Source of the DNA: Nocardia sp. alder85J | GTDB taxonomy: Bacteria; Actinomycetota; Actinomycetes; Mycobacteriales; Mycobacteriaceae | DNA: 64,000 nucleotides | Assembly (NCBI RefSeq): GCF_020176955.2 | Contig: NZ_JAIUCZ020000015.1 | Location: 124,001-188,000, forward strand | Reading direction: 5' to 3' | Shown: piece by piece, positions 8,597-16,833 of the stretch | How the letters are laid out: each line of letters begins with the position of its first letter | Numbering within the stretch: position 1 is the stretch's first letter | Position numbers and translations under genes: made by a program | The notes under the pieces: generated by a model | Told to the model about the DNA's origin: nothing | The model's database searches: none | Seen by the model: only the letters and a program-made list of their open reading frames with translations

Positions 8597-9898
8597 TCAC
8601 CGGCCGATCGGGGGCAGCGGCGGTAGTTCCAGCCTCTCGCGGAAGGTGGCGGCGTCGCGATCGGGGCCGAGGATGCCGCGGCGGCGCAGTTCGGGCAGCA
8701 GACCGGCCACCAGGAAGTCACGGGTGCGCGGATCGTCGAGGCCGCTGAGCCCGATGAGGTCGAGGACCCCGGCCGTGTATCGCTCCTCGATCGCGTCGGC
8801 GAGCTGTTCCGGGGTGCCGACCGCGGCCCAGTGCCCGGTGTCCTTGGCCGCGATGATCAACTCCCGCAGTGTCTTTCCCGAGCGCGCGAGTCGGCTGAAG
8901 ATCTCCACCCGGCCCCGGCGGCGGTTCACCGACCGCACGTCGGGCAGCAGTTCTTCCGGCAGCGGCCGGTCCAGCGGCCGTTCGGAGAGGTCGATCCCGC
9001 CACCGAGCATGTCCGCCAGCGCCTTCCGGCCGGCCGCGAAATCGGTGGCCTCCGCACGCTCGCGCACGAGCCGGCGCACCTCGGCCACCGAGGAGCCGTA
9101 GGTGGCGTGCAACGAGCTGAAGATCAGTGGAAGTCCGTCCGCGCGACCGAGTTCGGCGGCCCGAGCCCGAATCCGCTTGGCGTAGGTCACCGCATCCTCG
9201 AGCGTCGACAGCGAGGTGAACACCACCTCGGCGTACCGCGCGCCCAGCTCGATGCCGCCCTCGGACTGCCCGGCCTGGAACTGGACGGGCCGCCGCTGCG
9301 GCAGCGCCGGGATGTTGAGCGGACCCTGCACCGTGAAATACGGCCCGGCATGGTCGATTCGCCGCACCAGCGCCGGGTCGAGCGTCGCGCCGCCGCGGCC
9401 GTCCGGGGTCAGCGCGCCCGGCCGCCAGCTGTCGAACAGCGCGTTGGTCACGTCGAGCACCTCGCCCGCGCGGGCATAGCGCTCCTCAGGGCTGGGCAGC
9501 TCACCGGCGCCGTAGTTCTCCTCGCCGAGCGACGAGGTGACCGCGTTCCAGGCGGCCCGGCCGTTGCTGACATGGTCGAGCGTGCCGAACAACCGCGCCA
9601 GGTTGTACGGGTGGTGGAACGTGGTGGTCACGGTGGCGATCAGGCCCACGCGGCTGGTCACCGAGCTGAGCGCGGCCAGGAAGATCAGCGGTTCCTGCGC
9701 GCCGATCGCCCCCTGCGCCCCGAAGCTGAGCAGATCCGCGGCGAACAACGCGTCGAACCGATGCTGCTCCGCCAGTTTCGCGATCTCCAGGGCATCCGCC
9801 AGGGTGGACCGCTCCGGATCGATCGCCGCCGCGTAGATCTTCGGTGACCCGCTCACTCCCGTAACGATTTTCAGCGGCCGCCGCGTCCCGGATCCCAT
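8597..9898 (-). CDS. LLM-class flavin-dependent monooxygenase (NtaA/SnaA/DszA family)
   Basis: A 433-residue bacterial-luciferase-like monooxygenase that uses reduced FMN supplied by a separate reductase. The family signature SNGRAAWNAVTS lies near residue 110 and VQFQAGQSEGG near residue 205; the length matches the NtaA/DszA group (about 430-460). Members open nitrilotriacetate, sulfones or other C-N/C-S bonds; the substrate here is unknown. The start is uncertain: at ATG 9898 the GGAGG abuts the codon, and a GTG at 9856 would remove 14 residues. No flavin reductase gene is adjacent. It is transcribed alone, with 140 bp to the next gene on the same strand. Confidence 0.83.
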   Translation of the reverse strand: MGSGTRRPLKIVTGVSGSPKIYAAAIDPERSTLADALEIAKLAEQHRFDALFAADLLSFGAQGAIGAQEPLIFLAALSSVTSRVGLIATVTTTFHHPYNLARLFGTLDHVSNGRAAWNAVTSSLGEENYGAGELPSPEERYARAGEVLDVTNALFDSWRPGALTPDGRGGATLDPALVRRIDHAGPYFTVQGPLNIPALPQRRPVQFQAGQSEGGIELGARYAEVVFTSLSTLEDAVTYAKRIRARAAELGRADGLPLIFSSLHATYGSSVAEVRRLVRERAEATDFAAGRKALADMLGGGIDLSERPLDRPLPEELLPDVRSVNRRRGRVEIFSRLARSGKTLRELIIAAKDTGHWAAVGTPEQLADAIEERYTAGVLDLIGLSGLDDPRTRDFLVAGLLPELRRRGILGPDRDAATFRERLELPPLPPIGR

Positions 9899-10077
9899 CC
9901 TCCGACGCTAGCCCGGCGCCTGCGGCCCGCCCCCGGTTGCGATCACCCGGATTCGAAGCACGGTCCGGGCGCGGCACGATGACGATCGCGCACTCGTGCG
10001 GGCCGGGGCGGACTGTCCAGCGATACATTGGCGGAATTCGGACTCGCCTGATCACAATTCGGTGAACGGAGGTCGAC

Positions 10078-10413
10078 ATGGCCGGACCGCGCGCGCTGAT
10101 CCTCCCGGCAGTGGTCGCGGCCGCGCTGTGCCTCGTGCCCGCGGCGCCGTCGGCCGCCGTTCCCGCCGCCGGCGACGACTGCGACGCCACCGCGGACAGC
10201 ACCGGTCTCGACCGGTACGGCAACGGCATGGCCTGCGAACCGTTCCTGGACAACGGGCACCGCTGGCGCGACACCGGGGGCACCCGCAGTGGCCGCATCG
10301 TTCAGCCCGGCGACCCGTGCCCGGGGCCGAATTCCGACATGGCAACCGGCCCGCAAGGCCAGAAAATGATCTGTGTGGGCGACTCGTCCAATGCCACGTG
10401 GAAAGCCATGTAG
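10078..10413 (+). CDS. Small secreted protein with degenerate excalibur-like segment
   Basis: 111 residues with a clear Sec signal peptide (hydrophobic LILPAVVAAALCLVPAAPSAA, cleavage near residue 27). The mature part contains DRYGNGMACEPF, which resembles the DxDxDGxACE loop of the excalibur calcium-binding motif but lacks several acidic ligands. Four cysteines in the mature part (DDCDA, MACEP, GDPCPG, MICVG) suggest two disulfides. ATG 10078 has GGAGG 5 bases upstream. The role is unknown; it should act outside the membrane or in the cell wall. Confidence 0.65.
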   Translation: MAGPRALILPAVVAAALCLVPAAPSAAVPAAGDDCDATADSTGLDRYGNGMACEPFLDNGHRWRDTGGTRSGRIVQPGDPCPGPNSDMATGPQGQKMICVGDSSNATWKAM

Positions 10414-10534
10414 GTGTTTGCGAGGAATTGATTGTGGCGCATTTCGGCCACTTCGAATTTCGGTCGGCCAACCTGCTGATTCGGGTCGTCGAAGGCGTTC
10501 CGGGCTTGCCTGTGCCGGGTATCGGCTGCATGAT

Positions 10535-10560
10535 GTGAGCCGAGTCGAAACTCGGCTCAC
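10535..10560. terminator. Hairpin between two small secreted-protein genes
   Basis: A perfect 10-bp stem (GTGAGCCGAG at 10535-10544 with its complement at 10551-10560) closes a TCGAAA loop. It could end the transcript of the upstream gene (stop at 10413) or structure the leader of the next gene. Confidence 0.5.
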
Positions 10561-10596
10561 CCGTTGACAAATCGCTTCAGCCGAGGAATTGCCACG

Positions 10597-10779
10597 ATGT
10601 TTGCCAGAGTTGCACAAGTCTCCGCCGCCGGTGCGATCGCACTCTCCCTGGGTCTGCTCGCCGCCCCGTCCGCTTCGGCCGCGGCCACACCGGAAAAGTC
10701 CGCCACCCCCGTCGACGGTTCGGCATCGGTGTGCCTCAACATTCCGGTTCCGCCGGTCAGCGTCAGCATTTGCCTCTGA
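10597..10779 (+). CDS. Small secreted two-cysteine peptide
   Basis: The ATG at 10597 has GAGGA 9 bases upstream and gives a 60-residue protein; an in-frame TTG at 10564 is a less likely start. Residues 1-31 form a Sec signal peptide (GAIALSLGLLAAPSASA). The mature part is about 29 residues and ends in a hydrophobic, Pro/Val-rich tail with two cysteines (VCLNIPVPPV, then VSICL at the very end). Such short secreted proteins are common in nocardiae and mostly uncharacterised. It could be a cell-envelope peptide. Confidence 0.6.
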   Translation: MFARVAQVSAAGAIALSLGLLAAPSASAAATPEKSATPVDGSASVCLNIPVPPVSVSICL

Positions 10780-10877
10780 GGTCACCGACTCGCCGATGGT
10801 GAGCGCCGAAGTGCCGCTCGCCCAAGGTATTCGGTGAGAAGCACGGCCGACGGTGGCCGTGGCAATACAATGGGACG

Positions 10878-11933
10878 ATGATCCGCCTCAGCGCTCATCG
10901 CTGTCACGATCCGGCGACGCAGCGCGTGGCATTCACATTTCTCGTCCCCCGGGGCTGGCAGGCCCGGTCGGGGATGCGGTGGAACCAGCAGTCGCTGCTC
11001 AATCCGGTGACCCCGATGGCCGAGGCGCAATCACCCGACGGCGCCTGGCTGGCCCTGCTGCCGAACGCGGCCTTCAGCTGGGTCGACGGCGGCCGCCTGC
11101 CCGAGGGGTCGATGGAGTACGGCGCACCCGTCCTGCGCCCCCGCCCCGCCGCGGACATGCTGCTCACCATGATGTTCCCGGCCCTGCGTCCGGGCATCGG
11201 CGAGTTGCGCGTGGTGCAGGTGGAACACGAGCCGTCCCCACCGTGGCCCACGCAGTTGCTGCGCCGCGTGCAGCCCGGCGACGACAGTATTCGCGCGACC
11301 GTCGAATACACCATGCGCGGCCGCGCATTTCGCGAGATCGTGTCGATGGTGTCGCGGGTCGCGGACCCCACCCCGATGCCCACGCTGTGGGGCATCCAGC
11401 AGGTCCGCTACTGGTTCACCTTCCCCGCCCTCACCGTCGGCGCCCCGATCGATCGCTGGGACGAGCACGCGGAGTACCTGGACACCGTGCGGCGCACGTT
11501 CCGGGTCGAGCCCGGCTGGGTCCGGGCGATCGAGCAACTGTTCCAGCAGATCTCGAACAACGCGCTCCAGCAGCAGCAAACCTGGTTCGCCGCACAGCAA
11601 TCCGCGCACCGGGCGCAGGTGGCGATGGGTGAGCAGCTGGTGCACATGGGCCAGGACATGTCGAACGCGATGGACAACATCGTCATGGGCGGCTGGGAAC
11701 AGCGCAACGAGACCTACGACCAGATCTACGACAACCAGTACCTGGCGACGATGGGCCTGTCCCGTTACGACGATCCGTCCCAGCCGATTCCGGTCGAACT
11801 GCCCTACGGCTACCAGGGCGTCTGGAGCGACGGCCAGGGGGAGTACATCCTCTCCGAGGATCCGTCCTACGACCCGAACGTCGCCGCCGCCACCGGCCCC
11901 ACCTGGCAACGCCTGGATCGAATCGACCGCTGA
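10878..11933 (+). CDS. Conserved-looking protein of unknown function
   Basis: I do not recognise this 351-residue protein. No signal peptide or membrane segment is seen. The N-terminal 200 residues look like a globular beta-rich domain (VAFTFLVPRGW, then QVRYWFTFPALTVG). The middle (about 225-285) is a Gln-rich amphipathic helix (LQQQQTWFAAQQSAHRAQ) likely to form a coiled coil. The C-terminus is Tyr/Asp-rich (ELPYGYQGVWSDGQGEYIL). It has typical codon bias and a good ORF, so it is a real gene. It stands alone, with about 210 bp on its right side before the roadblock genes. Confidence 0.7.
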   Translation: MIRLSAHRCHDPATQRVAFTFLVPRGWQARSGMRWNQQSLLNPVTPMAEAQSPDGAWLALLPNAAFSWVDGGRLPEGSMEYGAPVLRPRPAADMLLTMMFPALRPGIGELRVVQVEHEPSPPWPTQLLRRVQPGDDSIRATVEYTMRGRAFREIVSMVSRVADPTPMPTLWGIQQVRYWFTFPALTVGAPIDRWDEHAEYLDTVRRTFRVEPGWVRAIEQLFQQISNNALQQQQTWFAAQQSAHRAQVAMGEQLVHMGQDMSNAMDNIVMGGWEQRNETYDQIYDNQYLATMGLSRYDDPSQPIPVELPYGYQGVWSDGQGEYILSEDPSYDPNVAAATGPTWQRLDRIDR

Positions 11934-12146
11934 GCCGAGCGGATCCGTCGCCGGACGGCACGTTCGATACGCCGGATGCCGAACTCGACAATGAAAATTC
12001 AATATTGCGATCGCACTCCGGGGGGTCCACGGCCGGCGGTGTGCCACGGTGTTGCAATGAAGTTGTCCCTATACCGACGCGGTGGTATGGTCCGATTCAG
12101 GATTGCCGCCGCATAGTTCGGCCACCATGAAATATTCGGAGTACGT

Positions 12147-12539
12147 ATGAATCTAGACGACGCTTTACGCGACGGAATGTCGATGGACGGAGCCGTCGGT
12201 ATCGCTCTCGTCGATTACAGCAGTGGAATGATTCTCGGTAAACAGGGCGGGAATTCACTGATCGACATGGAAGTCGCCGGGGCTGTGCTCACACAGGTCG
12301 TCCGCGCGAAGATCGATGCGATCGAGACACTCCAGTTGAACGATGCGATAGAAGATATTCTCGTCACGCTCGGCTCGCAGTATCACATCATCATGCCGTT
12401 GGACGACGGCGGCCGCAGCAGTGTCCTGGGGGGCGATCCGAACACCCTGTTCCTGTATCTCGTGCTCGATCGGGACCGGGCGAATCTGGCCATGGCGCGG
12501 CATCTGCTGCGCCGGATCGAACAGTCGGTCCGCGTGTGA
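12147..12539 (+). CDS. Roadblock/LC7-like (MglB-type) protein 1
   Basis: 130 residues. The sequence shows MDGAVGIALVDYSSGMILG near the N-terminus, an acidic helix, then the beta segments ILVTLGSQYHIIMPL and FLYLVLDRDRANLAMAR, which fits the roadblock alpha/beta fold. Family members regulate small Ras-like GTPases, for example MglB with MglA and the conservon proteins of Streptomyces. ATG 12147 has GGAG 5 bases upstream. It overlaps the next gene by GTGA and is clearly paralogous to 12981-13352 (same DYSSGM and DRANLA motifs). Confidence 0.7.
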   Translation: MNLDDALRDGMSMDGAVGIALVDYSSGMILGKQGGNSLIDMEVAGAVLTQVVRAKIDAIETLQLNDAIEDILVTLGSQYHIIMPLDDGGRSSVLGGDPNTLFLYLVLDRDRANLAMARHLLRRIEQSVRV

Positions 12540-12940
12540 CGCGCCGACTGGAATTGGCGCTCGGTGAGCCCGGCAAGGTCGCCGGACTGCTCACCGACGC
12601 CTGCGCCACGATCGATGACGCCGCGTACGCCTTCGTCGCCAGCCGCGACGGACTGGTCGTGGCCAGCGCCACGGCGTCGGAGACGCCGGAGGACCAGGTG
12701 GCGCTGCGCGGTTCGGCCCTGGCCGCGGCGGCCATGGGAATCGGCGATCATTTCGCCGCGCTGTCGGCCCACGGACGCCTGCAATCGACCTACTTCGAAG
12801 CGGATCGTGGATGTGTCGGTATCTTCCCGATCAGCAGCGCGTTGATGCTCGTCGTGGGCAGTGACCGCTCGGTGAATCTGGGCCGGTTGACCGCGGCCGC
12901 GAAGCGCATACTCGCGATACTCCAGGCGCCGAGCGAATAG
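12536..12940 (+). CDS. Roadblock/LC7-domain protein 2
   Basis: 134 residues, closer to canonical bacterial roadblock proteins: a helix, then FVASRDGLVVASA (the classic roadblock beta-hairpin), LAAAAMGIGDHFAAL, and CVGIFPISSALMLVVGSD ending in a long helix. It starts at GTG 12536, overlapping the stop of the upstream roadblock gene by four bases (GTGA), so the two are translationally coupled and probably form a complex. No GTPase, histidine kinase or DUF742 gene is adjacent, unlike in complete conservons. Confidence 0.78.
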   Translation: MTRRLELALGEPGKVAGLLTDACATIDDAAYAFVASRDGLVVASATASETPEDQVALRGSALAAAAMGIGDHFAALSAHGRLQSTYFEADRGCVGIFPISSALMLVVGSDRSVNLGRLTAAAKRILAILQAPSE

Positions 12941-12980
12941 CCGGTAGCCTGTCGCAACACCTTTCGAAAGGCACCGAAAA

Positions 12981-13352
12981 ATGAACAGTGTAGATGTCGC
13001 GCTGAAGGACATGATGTCGATCGAGGGCGCCATCGGCGCCGCCGTCGTCGATTATTCCAGTGGTATGGCCCTCGGCATGCTCGGAAATTCCAAGACCCTG
13101 GACCTACAGATCGCCGCCGCCGGTAACACCGAGGTGGTCCGGGCCAAATTGCGCACCATCGACCAACTCGGTATCGACGAGGACATCGAGGACATTCTCA
13201 TCACCCTGTCCGGCCAATACCACCTCATCCGCCCGATGTCCGGCCCCAAATCCAAGGGCCTGTTCCTCTACCTCGCCCTGCACCGCGACCGCGCGAACCT
13301 CGCCCTGGCCCGCCACCGCCTCAAGGGCATCGAACAGGAACTGGACATCTAG
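12981..13352 (+). CDS. Roadblock/LC7-like protein 3
   Basis: 123 residues, paralogue of the first gene of the set: IGAAVVDYSSGMALGML, then VVRAKLRTIDQLG, IEDILITLSGQYHLIRPM and GLFLYLALHRDRANLALAR. ATG 12981 has AAAGG about 10 bases upstream and lies 40 bp after the preceding gene, probably in the same transcript. A strong hairpin 7 bp past the stop ends the operon. The third copy may allow hetero-oligomers of different composition. The partner GTPase, if any, must be encoded elsewhere. Confidence 0.7.
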   Translation: MNSVDVALKDMMSIEGAIGAAVVDYSSGMALGMLGNSKTLDLQIAAAGNTEVVRAKLRTIDQLGIDEDIEDILITLSGQYHLIRPMSGPKSKGLFLYLALHRDRANLALARHRLKGIEQELDI

Positions 13353-13359
13353 CATCGGC

Positions 13360-13386
13360 TGGACGCCGGAGCCGCCCCGGCGTCCA
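13360..13386 (+). terminator. Terminator of the roadblock operon
   Basis: A perfect 10-bp stem (TGGACGCCGG at 13360-13369 with CCGGCGTCCA at 13377-13386) and a 7-base loop, placed 7 bp after the stop of the last roadblock gene. Confidence 0.8.
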
Positions 13387-13439
13387 CCGCGCTCAGCGGG
13401 AAGCCGCGGTGAGCGGTGCCCAGGTGCTCCGGCCGGATC

Positions 13440-13698
13440 GAGCGTTCCCCGGCCATCCGGCGTCTCCAGCCGGGCCGCCTGTTCGCCGCTGAGTCGCACC
13501 CCGGCCGCACCGGCATTCTCCCGCACGAACTCGCCCTGCCAGTTCGTCGCGCCGCCCGGCGATCGCGCGGCCGAGCAGTTCCTCGCTGAACCTCGGTCCG
13601 TACACATCGGCCGTGTCGAAGAACGTGATGCCCGCCTCGATCGCCGCATCCACGACCGCCCGCGCCTGTCGCTCCTCACCGCATCGCCGCCACCACAT
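13440..13698 (-). pseudogene. Aldo/keto reductase remnant with internal deletion
   Basis: On the minus strand 13540-13677 encodes AIEAGITFFDTADVYGPRFS-type sequence, the N-terminal aldo/keto reductase block with the catalytic Asp and Tyr. A different frame at 13440-13532 then encodes ENAGAAGVRLSGEQAARLE, which matches the far C-terminal part of the same family. Roughly 200 residues in between, including the Lys and His of the tetrad, are missing and the frame is lost. This is a decayed oxidoreductase gene. The 300 bp to its right hold no recognisable gene. Confidence 0.65.
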
Positions 13699-13996
13699 CG
13701 AGCGCCGCTGCCGGGGACGCTATCCGAGCGGAAAATGCCGGAACATGTTTACGCGCCGCGTGATCGATGCTGCCCGCCGCGGCACAACGAGGGGGCGAAT
13801 GCGACGCCGGCGATCGACTACTTCGACGCCCCGCACGGTCACGCCCGCACTCCCGGCCGCCGGATCCGCTGTTCAGCTCTGTCCAGTCCTGTCCAGGATC
13901 GGCCGCGACGCCCGGCGATCTTGTCTGTAATACCTCCCATACGGACGGCGCAGCCCGCAGTACTGCAAAACCCGTAGGCACAAGGGAGGACCGTTG

Positions 13997-14203
13997 ATGT
14001 CGCAGCATCGATCATCAGGGGGCGCGCCCTGGGCCGCGGAATTCGTCACCGCTGTCACCGACTGCCTGTTGCAATTGCAACGGGTGCAGCGATACGCGGA
14101 CGAGTCACGGCCCGAACCGATTTCGCTGCCGCCGACGATCGAGGCGGATACCGACTGCCGGAGCATTGTCCTTCGATGGATCCGATCACCGAAAGGTTTG
14201 TGA
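13997..14203 (+). CDS. Small hypothetical protein upstream of SGNH hydrolase
   Basis: 68 residues from ATG 13997, which has GGGAGGA 6 bases upstream. The sequence (AAEFVTAVTDCLLQLQRVQR) suggests one amphipathic helix followed by a Pro-rich linker. No signal peptide and no known family. Its stop is 1 bp before the TTG start of the SGNH hydrolase, so the two are likely cotranscribed and translationally coupled. The strong ribosome binding site argues for a real gene, while the weak start of the next gene suggests that this ORF may act as a leader for it. Confidence 0.5.
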   Translation: MSQHRSSGGAPWAAEFVTAVTDCLLQLQRVQRYADESRPEPISLPPTIEADTDCRSIVLRWIRSPKGL

Positions 14204-14204
14204 C

Positions 14205-15149
14205 TTGCAGGTCGGTTTTCCGCGTGCCGCGCTGACTGTCGTGGCCTCGACCATCGCCGTAGCGCTGACCGGATTCGCCGGCGCCGGCGCCGAGCCGCCC
14301 CCCACGCCACCGGCATCCGGTGCGGAGGTCGTGGTGATGGGGGATTCCTACACCGCCAACGGCACCTATGTCGGACTCGGTCTCACACCGTATCTGGCGA
14401 CCGCGCAATCGTGTCCGCATTCGCCCACCTCCTGGCCCACTCAACTGGAACATCGGATCGGCCCGGAGCAGGGCGGCGTCACCGATGTGTCCTGCCTGGG
14501 CGCCTCGCTGAACACCCCACCGACGCGGACGGCGCTCTACGAGACCAAGGCCGCCGCCGCGTCGGGCGCCTTCGGGCCGGGTACCCGCCTGGTCGCCATC
14601 CAGCTCGGCCTGAACGACACGTGGGGCGCCCACCGGGGCACCCTCGATTCGCTGCCGGAATGCATGCTGGGCCTGGCCGGTTGCGGCCCCGGGGCCGGTG
14701 CGGATCCGGCCGCCGATCCGGCGGCGGTCACCGGCGCGGATTACGCCGATCGCCTGCGCGTCATCATCGACTACGTCCGGTATTACGCGCCGGGCGCCCG
14801 CATCGTGCTCGTCGGTTATCCGGAAATACACGCCCCCGGCAGCGAAGCCGTCTGCGTCGATGTGCTCGGTGCCCGGGTGACACAACCGCAGGCGGCGGGA
14901 ATCACCTCGTACCTGGACCGGCTGGATATCGCGCAACGGGATGCCGCCGAACTCCTGGGTATCGATTTCTTCGACACCCGGGCCGTCACCGCCGGGCACG
15001 ATGCGTGCTCGGCCGATCCGTGGATCAACGGATTCCTGGATCCGCGCGGTGAATGGCTCGGGCTGACACTGCATCCGACGGTCCGGGGGGACGCGGCGGT
15101 GGCGGCCGCGCTCGATCGTTGGCTCGACGACCACGCTCCCCGGCCCTGA
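14205..15149 (+). CDS. Secreted SGNH/GDSL-family hydrolase (lipase/esterase)
   Basis: 314 residues with a Sec signal peptide (residues 1-29) and the SGNH blocks: GDSYTANG with nucleophile Ser48, GLNDTWGAH as block III with the oxyanion Asn, and LTLHPT as block V with the catalytic His. The Asp usually three residues before that His is replaced by Leu, so the triad acid may come from elsewhere. Paired cysteines (AQSCPHS/DVSCLG and others) agree with secretion. TTG 14205 is chosen because GAAAGG lies 8 bases upstream and it opens directly into the signal peptide. It would hydrolyse ester bonds in lipids or acetylated polymers outside the cell. Confidence 0.8.
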   Translation: MQVGFPRAALTVVASTIAVALTGFAGAGAEPPPTPPASGAEVVVMGDSYTANGTYVGLGLTPYLATAQSCPHSPTSWPTQLEHRIGPEQGGVTDVSCLGASLNTPPTRTALYETKAAAASGAFGPGTRLVAIQLGLNDTWGAHRGTLDSLPECMLGLAGCGPGAGADPAADPAAVTGADYADRLRVIIDYVRYYAPGARIVLVGYPEIHAPGSEAVCVDVLGARVTQPQAAGITSYLDRLDIAQRDAAELLGIDFFDTRAVTAGHDACSADPWINGFLDPRGEWLGLTLHPTVRGDAAVAAALDRWLDDHAPRP

Positions 15150-15193
15150 ATTCACGGTTATACCGCACGTCAACGAACGATTGGCAGGACATC

Positions 15194-15400
15194 ATGAGAA
15201 TTCCGCGCACCGTATCCGTCCGGGCCGCCGCCGTCACGCTGGCCGGACTCGCCGTGATCATCGCCGGGTTCGTGGCGGGGCAGAGCACCCCGCGCGTCTC
15301 GGCCGACCCGACCACCACGGCCGCGCCGACCACGACCACCACCCCGAGTGCGCCGCCCACCCTCCCGGACGAGGGATTCGTGCCGCGGGCCGGCTACTGA
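15194..15400 (+). CDS. Small exported Thr/Pro-rich protein
   Basis: 68 residues. One hydrophobic segment (VTLAGLAVIIAGFVAG, residues about 14-30) acts as signal peptide or membrane anchor, followed by a Thr/Ala/Pro-rich low-complexity tail ending in PDEGFVPRAGY. ATG 15194 has an AGGA motif about 5 bases upstream. It lies between an exported hydrolase and a membrane acyltransferase on the same strand, so a cell-envelope role is plausible but nothing more specific can be said. Confidence 0.5.
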   Translation: MRIPRTVSVRAAAVTLAGLAVIIAGFVAGQSTPRVSADPTTTAAPTTTTTPSAPPTLPDEGFVPRAGY

Positions 15401-15422
15401 CCACCCTCCGCGAGGCATTTTC

Positions 15423-16682
15423 GTGACCGCGACAACCGCGCCCGCCGGTGTGCTCGGCGACCCCGTCCTCACCCGCCCGGCGCTGCCCTCGCTGACCGGG
15501 GCGCGCTGGTGGGCGGCGTTCGCCGTGTTCGTGCTGCACGCACTGGTGTTCCTGCCGACCTATCCCTTCCAGAAATCCGAACTCTTCCGGCGGATACACC
15601 AGGATTTCCTGCCGATGCAGCTGGGCGCGCTCGGGGTGACGTTCTTCTTCGTGCTGTCGGGATTCATCATCTACTGGTCGTTCCGCCCCGGCAGTTCGGT
15701 GCCGCGATACTACGGGCGGCGGATCCTGAAGATCTATCCGACACATCTGGTCGCGGCCGTCGTCTTCGTCCTCGCCGCGGGCGTGCCGCTGCACCGGCTG
15801 GTGGTGTGGGCGCCGAACCTGCTCCTGGTACATACCTGGGTGCCGAAGTGGACGACCGTGGGCGGGCTCAATGTGCCGGCCTGGTCGCTGTGCTCGGAAA
15901 TGCTTTTCTACCTGAGCTTTCCGCTGCTGCTGCCGCTGGTGCGGCGGATCCCGGCCCGCCGCCTGTGGCAGGCCGCGGTGATCCTGCTGCTGCTGATCGC
16001 GGCCCTGCACACCGCCTACTACCTGTTCGTGGACGGGCCCAAGGGCATCGGCAACGCGTTCGCGCCGCGGCTGCGGCCCGGCGCCGTCTCGCCGAAATTC
16101 GAATTGCACGCCGACCCCTTGTGGTTCGCGCAGCCGGACATCCCGGTGCCGATGTCGTACTGGCTCAGCTACAACTTCCCGCCGAGCCGGCTGCCCGAGT
16201 TCTACCTCGGCGTGCTGGCCGCCCGGATGGTGCTCGAAGGCCGCTGGCGCACAACGCGACTCGGTCCGCCGCTGACGGTCCTGGCCATCGCCTATCTGGG
16301 TACCTGGGTGGTGCCGGTGAACTACAAGATGTCGGTGTTGCTGCTGGCGCCGATGGCCGCGGTGATCGCGACCCTGGCCAACCGTGACCTGCACGGTGTT
16401 TCGGGGCTCAACGCCGCCCGGCCCATGGTGTGGCTCGGCAACATCTCCTACGCCTTCTACCTCATCGAGTTCCCGGTGATGGTGCTGGTGACCCGATTCC
16501 TGATCTACCGCCACACCTTCGGCCCGCTGGGCTGGCTCGGTTGCGCGGCACTGTGCCTGGTGCTGTCGGTCGCCGCCGCCGCGATGATCTACCACTGGCT
16601 CGACGCTCCGCTGATGCGCCGCTTCGGTACTCGCGCCCGCGCCCCGATCGAGGTGACCGAACAGCCCGCGCCGGTACCCTGA
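15423..16682 (+). CDS. Acyltransferase family 3 (OafA/YrhL-type) membrane protein
   Basis: 419 residues with about ten hydrophobic segments. The N-terminal signature SLTGARWWAAFAVFVLHAL corresponds to the family motif with a catalytic His in the first helix, followed by FFFVLSGFIIYWSF and an Arg-rich loop (YYGRRILKIYPTHL). Such proteins transfer acyl groups, usually acetyl or succinyl, onto exported sugars, lipids or antibiotics at the membrane. GTG 15423 is preferred, with GAGG 9 bases upstream; the longer frame from 15348 overlaps the previous gene. It follows the small exported protein by 22 bp and may acylate the substrate de-acylated by the SGNH hydrolase. Confidence 0.85.
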   Translation: MTATTAPAGVLGDPVLTRPALPSLTGARWWAAFAVFVLHALVFLPTYPFQKSELFRRIHQDFLPMQLGALGVTFFFVLSGFIIYWSFRPGSSVPRYYGRRILKIYPTHLVAAVVFVLAAGVPLHRLVVWAPNLLLVHTWVPKWTTVGGLNVPAWSLCSEMLFYLSFPLLLPLVRRIPARRLWQAAVILLLLIAALHTAYYLFVDGPKGIGNAFAPRLRPGAVSPKFELHADPLWFAQPDIPVPMSYWLSYNFPPSRLPEFYLGVLAARMVLEGRWRTTRLGPPLTVLAIAYLGTWVVPVNYKMSVLLLAPMAAVIATLANRDLHGVSGLNAARPMVWLGNISYAFYLIEFPVMVLVTRFLIYRHTFGPLGWLGCAALCLVLSVAAAAMIYHWLDAPLMRRFGTRARAPIEVTEQPAPVP

Positions 16683-16833
16683 TCGGTGTCGTCGTTGCGC
16701 CGAGGGCGGTTGTGCGCCGGATACTTCCGGGTTTCCCCGCTGGGAAGCGGCGAGCCGGGCAGGCGGCGTAGAGTTCATCGCTCAGGCAGGGCGCGCACCG
16801 GACGACGGTGCGCGGCATACGGGAGCGAAGGAC

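Noticed and set aside
8597..9898. Assigning the flavin monooxygenase to desulfurisation (DszA)
   Set aside because: Only the broad NtaA/SnaA/DszA family signature is seen, and no dszB, dszC or flavin reductase gene is adjacent.
10564..10569. Consensus TTGACA box before the small secreted peptide
   Set aside because: No -10-like hexamer at 16-18 bp fits, and the downstream start codon is too near, so it is probably chance.
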